This document shows, in pieces, positions 7,001 through 7,703 of a DNA stretch of 7,703 nucleotides. The notes below the pieces were generated by a model. It was given only the letters and a program-made list of their open reading frames with translations. It did not search any database and was not told the DNA's origin. Position 1 is the stretch's first letter. Each line of letters opens with the position of its first letter. The position numbers were made by a program, and so were the translations under genes. Origin of the DNA: Roseimaritima sp. (lineage in GTDB: Bacteria > Planctomycetota > Planctomycetia > Pirellulales > Pirellulaceae). The stretch is taken from the NCBI GenBank assembly GCA_007124075.1, contig SLFV01000253.1, forward strand, positions 1 to 7,703, written 5' to 3'.

Positions 7001-7703
7001 GCGGGCGCAGACGGCATGCTCCGATTACGCGGCATTTCCGCGAGAGGTTTTCGGGCCGCAAGCACGGACTGGCAAGCCGTCGCGTAGCCTGGTGTCGTGA
7101 AGACGGGCTGGGCGCTGACGTCGTCAAAACCGCAATCGGTCAGCACTTCCCGCCATCGCTCAGGTTCCAGCAACGGATGATCTGGCCGTAAATCGCGGTC
7201 ACGGAATCTCCACCAGCCTGGGGTCGTCCCAAAGATTAAGTCTAGCAAACGACGTTTCCCGGTGCTTTCCAGCAGGATCAGTTTGCCACCGGGGATCAAC
7301 ATTTGCAAAACAGCCTGCAAGCTTTCGCGGACCGAGCGGGTGGCATGAACAACATTTGCCGCCAACACAATGTGAAACGAATTCGGCTGCCAGCCTTGTG
7401 AGACCGCCGTCTGTTCCAAATCAAATAGCCCGTACTGCAGCGGACCCTCCGAGCCGAAGCGTTGCTCCGCAAGCGCAGTAAAAACGGGTGAATTATCGGT
7501 AAAGCAGTACTGCAGCGGAATGTCCAAGGTTTGCAACTGTCGCAAGACGCCCGCCGTTGTGCCACCGGTCCCCGCGCCAACTTCCAGAATTCGCACCGGA
7601 TCCGAATGGCCAGCAGACTGCCGATCACCTTCAGGCAAGGTCGCTCCGGAGGAATATTCTGGAACCGCTTCGGATACCAGGTCGGCAACCAATCGGTTGG
7701 CGC
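1078..7703 (-). CDS. Hybrid PKS/NRPS megasynthase, C-terminal part: MT-ACP-C-A-PCP-KASIII-pseudoKASIII
   Basis: The frame is open from the right edge to a TGA at 1080-1078; the true start lies upstream of the window. Residue numbers here and in the domain entries count from the in-frame TTG at 7692, which is not proposed as a start. The 2204 numbered residues hold: methyltransferase (to about 212), ACP (268-350), condensation (420-868), adenylation (885-1385), PCP (1392-1466), Pro/Asp/Cys linker (1467-1541), intact KAS III (1542-1885) and degenerate KAS III (1900-2204). The enzyme should add an amino acid to a polyketide chain made by the preceding PKS module and then process the PCP-bound product with the terminal ketosynthase pair. 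There is no thioesterase, reductase or epimerase domain. The MbtH-like/monooxygenase gene follows 31 bases downstream. No frameshift or internal stop is seen. The product is unknown; the domain assignments are secure from motifs. Confidence 0.97.
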   Translation of the reverse strand, partial: ANRLVADLVSEAVPEYSSGATLPEGDRQSAGHSDPVRILEVGAGTGGTTAGVLRQLQTLDIPLQYCFTDNSPVFTALAEQRFGSEGPLQYGLFDLEQTAVSQGWQPNSFHIVLAANVVHATRSVRESLQAVLQMLIPGGKLILLESTGKRRLLDLIFGTTPGWWRFRDRDLRPDHPLLEPERWREVLTDCGFDDVSAQPVFTTPGYATACQSVLAARKPLAEMPRNRSMPSAPATLQQRPRMTAKTFTPGVRRVNETATDSVPTGDAELLLNAPESQRLPLLEAFLRQQLATVTGLEAANIDLDQPVNNLGVDSLMAIQLKNRIESELRIAIPMVLFLQGLSLRELMVRLLERMPAAGPLSIAMVTESADPADVKPRIDQPADRQPDALATRLIQSTASDLLPAVEISVPSRQPAIGAEQIKRVLGPLSIGQQALWTIHQVAPLSAAYNFAFVARAFPPADVVGGSLRLREERLAQAFQWLAQRHPMLQTCYQIIDQQPQRVFAPGSIPLPVVQVCSGWSDEQVLQWVRDFADQPFDLQTGPIIRFGILRHEGGDLLSIAMHHIAADLWSMDQLVRELCRLYFQPGTTDTGKPVAEFGEYVSWERELLSDQEGERLWKFWREKLSDAPTVLQLPVTFARPARQTFDGQSHDIPVSAELTEALRALATREKTTLFTTMLAIYQAFLSRICNQDDFLVGTVVANRHHSQWEEVVGYFLNQLVLRTRIGETDSFRDLLAQTRHEMLEALEHSSFPFAEAVRRLEISRDPSRAPLIQTMFVWDKPRHLHDNEFTDQENTAPALRLQPLLMEQRGAAFDLTCIVYELEDRLSLTLRYNRDLFSAAAIASLADGFLALLKAVVNDPDQSVASAPLLSPAAYQQQIVQWNETFSAYEASTALDLFQRQATANPDANAIETTTATWSYQELDHYAAKLAQKLWEADVQAGQFVGIALPRGPQAIGAILAIWKVNAAYVPLDPDYPDARLQYICKDAQLRCVITNQPERFAMTTISPDVAEITHVSLPFSHAVAVGADQPAYMIYTSGSTGNPKGAVLRHRGLCNLSLAQKRAFRVRSTDRILQFASLSFDASIFEIVMALHHGACLCLPDHSAGQPFSQAIVQQLRTLGVTIATLPPSILAMHSGDDLPALHTVISAGEACTESCLDHWLAQRRFFNAYGPTEATVWSTLYQVNSRDHDPGQLPIGRPITNCKAYVLDRNQQPMPTGVPGELYLAGPGLALHYHRQPIRTAESFLPNPFSSDHDATIYRTGDLARWTFDGQLQFLGRIDQQVKISGHRIEPDEVSSVIANINGIRHAVVVPQTCTRGNGDQATRLVAYFVPARMPGPSIAQLRSGVRSRLPEFMVPACWVPLPELPLTTNGKVDTAALPSPSDQRLGLQSDYVAARNPTETRLVSIWEDILHVDRVGVQDNFFDLGGASLQAVQAAEAAQRAGFALSAEQMFQFQTIEQLASAIDQEQTRQFVAKHGQIGELLRSPGSQSSDPGDPCDPCEPGDVPKRAPVSATQNFPTKATVLTAQAVPLARDPQTAVGNQRMVIESLGTYLPPRTQTTAEVVSQCAKPLNFPLEQMSGIVSRHVAGEHEFSLDLARQAALDCLARSRFQAADLDLLIACNISRYDGPEFQISYEPTTAATLARQLGATQAWSFDVCNACAGFFTALEVVRCLLVNRVIRRAMVVSGEYISHLARTAQLEIDGFLDPRLACLTLGDAGAATILELTDGGAGFAALDLYTAGKHHELCVAKLTDQPHGGAIMLTDAVRASAVTLKHSIAHAHRTLQQHHWDPGEVRKLVMHQTSSTTLAGAVEELNRSYGRDVCDRSMAVNNLAECGNTASTTHWLAVMEQIRRGEIDSGDQVVFAISGSGQTVGTALYRFDDLPQRLCDQSEKVVGESSEPITDYGFSTPCIELVGATVVAPSDDGVDTSNLAVNAASQILQDCNWDRNDVGLVIHAGVYKTGYLSEPAVAAIVAGELEINDDLPGQDPRRTLAFDLSDGGSGPLTASLIAGQMLQACDGQQAIITCSEIENNAGIAEATRRGLAELGSALALRKTSRGVGFGGVRTTRFADLADCLQVQTRRHGSQTILEVTNRLSTQPGLVDRIATFTREFLRQHGLTAEQLAVVLPPCFDANFPTALTQELGISLARCVVPSTPQQGEPFTSTLAIQWKHLTEQGFPPRGSVGLIIGVAAGVEVTCALYHF
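1081..1995 (-). other. Degenerate KAS III-like domain lacking the catalytic triad
   Basis: Residues about 1900-2204, ending at the stop codon. It follows the KAS III pattern: IELVGATVVAP at the N terminus, LVIHAGVYKTGYLSEPAVAA where FabH has its LIAC-type strand, FDLSDGGSGPLTASLIAG where the nucleophile loop should be, and IIGVAAGVEVTCALYHF at the end, parallel to the SGSGQTVGTALYRF of the first copy. The nucleophile Cys is replaced (G2001), the His region reads VVLPPCFD with no His, and no Asn loop is visible near 2163. It is probably an inactive structural partner of the neighbouring KAS III. The homology is by eye. Confidence 0.75.
2038..3069 (-). other. KAS III-like ketosynthase domain, catalytically intact
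   Basis: Residues about 1542-1885. It opens MVIESLGTYLPP, as in FabH-family proteins. The active-site Cys is C1660 in FDVCNACAGF, matching the nucleophile region of E. coli FabH (DVAAACAGF). The catalytic His is H1800 in LVMHQTS and the Asn is N1837 in AECGNTAST. The C-terminal glycine-rich loop is ISGSGQTVGTALYRF (1866-1880). The length of about 340 residues matches stand-alone FabH. KAS III enzymes do decarboxylative Claisen condensation, and some relatives transfer acyl groups to O or N nucleophiles. Which applies here is unknown. A second Cys, C1657, lies three residues before the nucleophile. Confidence 0.93.
3184..3222 (-). repeat. Asp-Pro-x tripeptide microrepeat in the PCP-KAS III linker
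   Basis: Residues 1491-1503 read DPGDPCDPCEPGD, four successive (D/E)-P-x units. The DNA shows near-repeats of the 9-mer GGCGACCCC-like unit. It sits within a low-complexity linker (about 1467-1541) rich in Ser, Pro, Gly and Asp that joins the carrier domain to the ketosynthase pair. It probably acts as a flexible tether; the two Cys residues have no evident role. Confidence 0.7.
3295..3519 (-). other. Peptidyl carrier protein domain
   Basis: Residues about 1392-1466. The site reads FFDLGGASL with phosphopantetheinylated Ser1428. The canonical NRPS motif is LGG(H/D)S, so Ala occupies the usual His/Asp position. It holds the amino acid activated by the preceding adenylation domain and then the condensed chain, which it should present to the C-terminal ketosynthase domains. 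Confidence 0.94.
3538..5040 (-). other. Adenylation domain, predicted aromatic/hydrophobic amino acid
   Basis: Residues about 885-1385. Core motifs are present in order: YVPLDPDYP (966-974), YTSGSTGNPKG (1033-1043), FDAS (1078-1081), NAYGPTE (1166-1172), YRTGD (1257-1261), GRIDQQVKI (1275-1283) and NGKVD (1369-1373), with catalytic Lys1371. Aligned by eye to gramicidin synthetase PheA, the ten specificity positions are D1079, A1080, F1083, T1123, I1144, A1146, A1167, V1175, W1176, K1371 (DAFTIAAVWK). This is close to phenylalanine-type codes (PheA is DAWTIAAICK). The Trp at the ninth position is a departure, so the substrate is only tentatively Phe-like. The motif after QVKI reads GHRIEPDEV in place of the usual RIELGEIE. 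Confidence 0.95.
5089..6435 (-). other. Condensation domain (PKS-to-NRPS hybrid type)
   Basis: Residues about 420-868. It has the opening LSIGQQALW (425-433), RHPMLQT (481-487), the catalytic HHxxxD motif as H559-H560-IAA-D564-L-W-S, VGYFLNQLVLRT (709-720) and RAPLIQTMFVWD (765-776). The catalytic histidine H560 is present. The residue after the motif Asp is Leu instead of the usual Gly, as in many condensation domains that accept an acyl chain from a PKS module. It should form the amide bond between the acyl-ACP and the aminoacyl-PCP. Confidence 0.95.
6643..6891 (-). other. Acyl carrier protein domain of the PKS module
   Basis: Residues about 268-350. The phosphopantetheine site is LGVDSL with Ser311, followed by MAIQLKNRIE, the typical recognition helix of PKS carrier proteins. 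It carries the polyketide chain methylated by the preceding domain and hands it to the condensation domain. A disordered, Pro/Ala/Asp-rich linker of roughly 70 residues separates it from that domain. Confidence 0.94.
7057..7703 (-). other. SAM-dependent C-methyltransferase domain of the PKS module (N terminus outside window)
   Basis: SAM-binding motif I, ILEVGAGTGG, is at residues 35-44. The second strand region FTDNSP follows at 64-69. The core FHIVLAANVVHAT spans 106-118 and GGKLILLE is at 135-142. The downstream TPGWWRF and HPLL segments are characteristic of PKS-embedded methyltransferases, which methylate the alpha carbon of the beta-keto acyl-ACP. The domain looks intact and is followed by a roughly 55-residue linker and the ACP. 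No ketoreductase lies between them. Confidence 0.93.

Noticed and set aside
7690..7692. TTG at 7692 as a start codon for the megasynthase
   Set aside because: The frame stays open to the window edge (three more whole codons), and a start here would cut the methyltransferase off from its N-terminal part and from the PKS domains expected upstream.
1..7703. Cyanobacterial HIP1 octamer (GCGATCGC) as a taxonomic marker
   Set aside because: Several GCGATCG-like 7-mers occur, but I did not find the full octamer on reading, so the marker gives no support for cyanobacteria.

Overview
The window lies inside a hybrid polyketide/non-ribosomal peptide (PKS/NRPS) biosynthetic gene cluster. Everything is coded on the minus strand, so transcription runs from the right edge to the left edge. 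Both genes are cut by the window: the first lacks its 5' part and the second its 3' part. There is no non-coding stretch longer than about 31 bases, and I see no RNA gene, mobile element or CRISPR array.

The right 6.6 kb (7703 to 1078) is the 3' part of a giant megasynthase. Its visible domain order is C-methyltransferase, ACP, condensation (C), adenylation (A), PCP, Cys/Pro/Asp linker, ketoacyl synthase III (KAS III), degenerate KAS III. The methyltransferase and ACP are the end of a PKS module whose ketosynthase and acyltransferase should lie upstream of the window. The C-A-PCP unit is a complete NRPS elongation module. Its specificity residues, read by eye, resemble phenylalanine/aromatic codes. 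The protein ends in a tandem of thiolase-fold domains, not a thioesterase or reductase. The first keeps the Cys-His-Asn triad and the second has lost all three residues.

After a 31-base gap comes a second gene (1046 to the left edge). About 65 N-terminal residues look like an MbtH-type NRPS chaperone, fused in frame to an FMN-dependent luciferase-like monooxygenase (LLM) of the type built into PKS/NRPS systems. Fused in this way, the chaperone module that adenylation domains often need and an oxidative tailoring activity would be made together, immediately after the NRPS module.

How the genes may work together (inference): the upstream PKS module makes an alpha-methylated beta-keto acyl-ACP. 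The C-A-PCP module couples it to an amino acid, probably aromatic, with help from the MbtH-like domain. The KAS III/pseudo-KAS III pair then releases the chain or joins it to another acyl or nucleophilic partner, and the LLM oxidises the chain or product. The order of the last two steps cannot be read from the window.

Organism: a Gram-negative-like bacterium with GC in the mid-50s percent (judged by eye). Moderate GC, Asp/Pro-rich linkers and a mixed PKS/NRPS/KAS III architecture would fit a planctomycete (Pirellulaceae-like), with cyanobacteria or myxobacteria as alternatives. I do not see the cyanobacterial HIP1 octamer. This taxonomic guess is weak.
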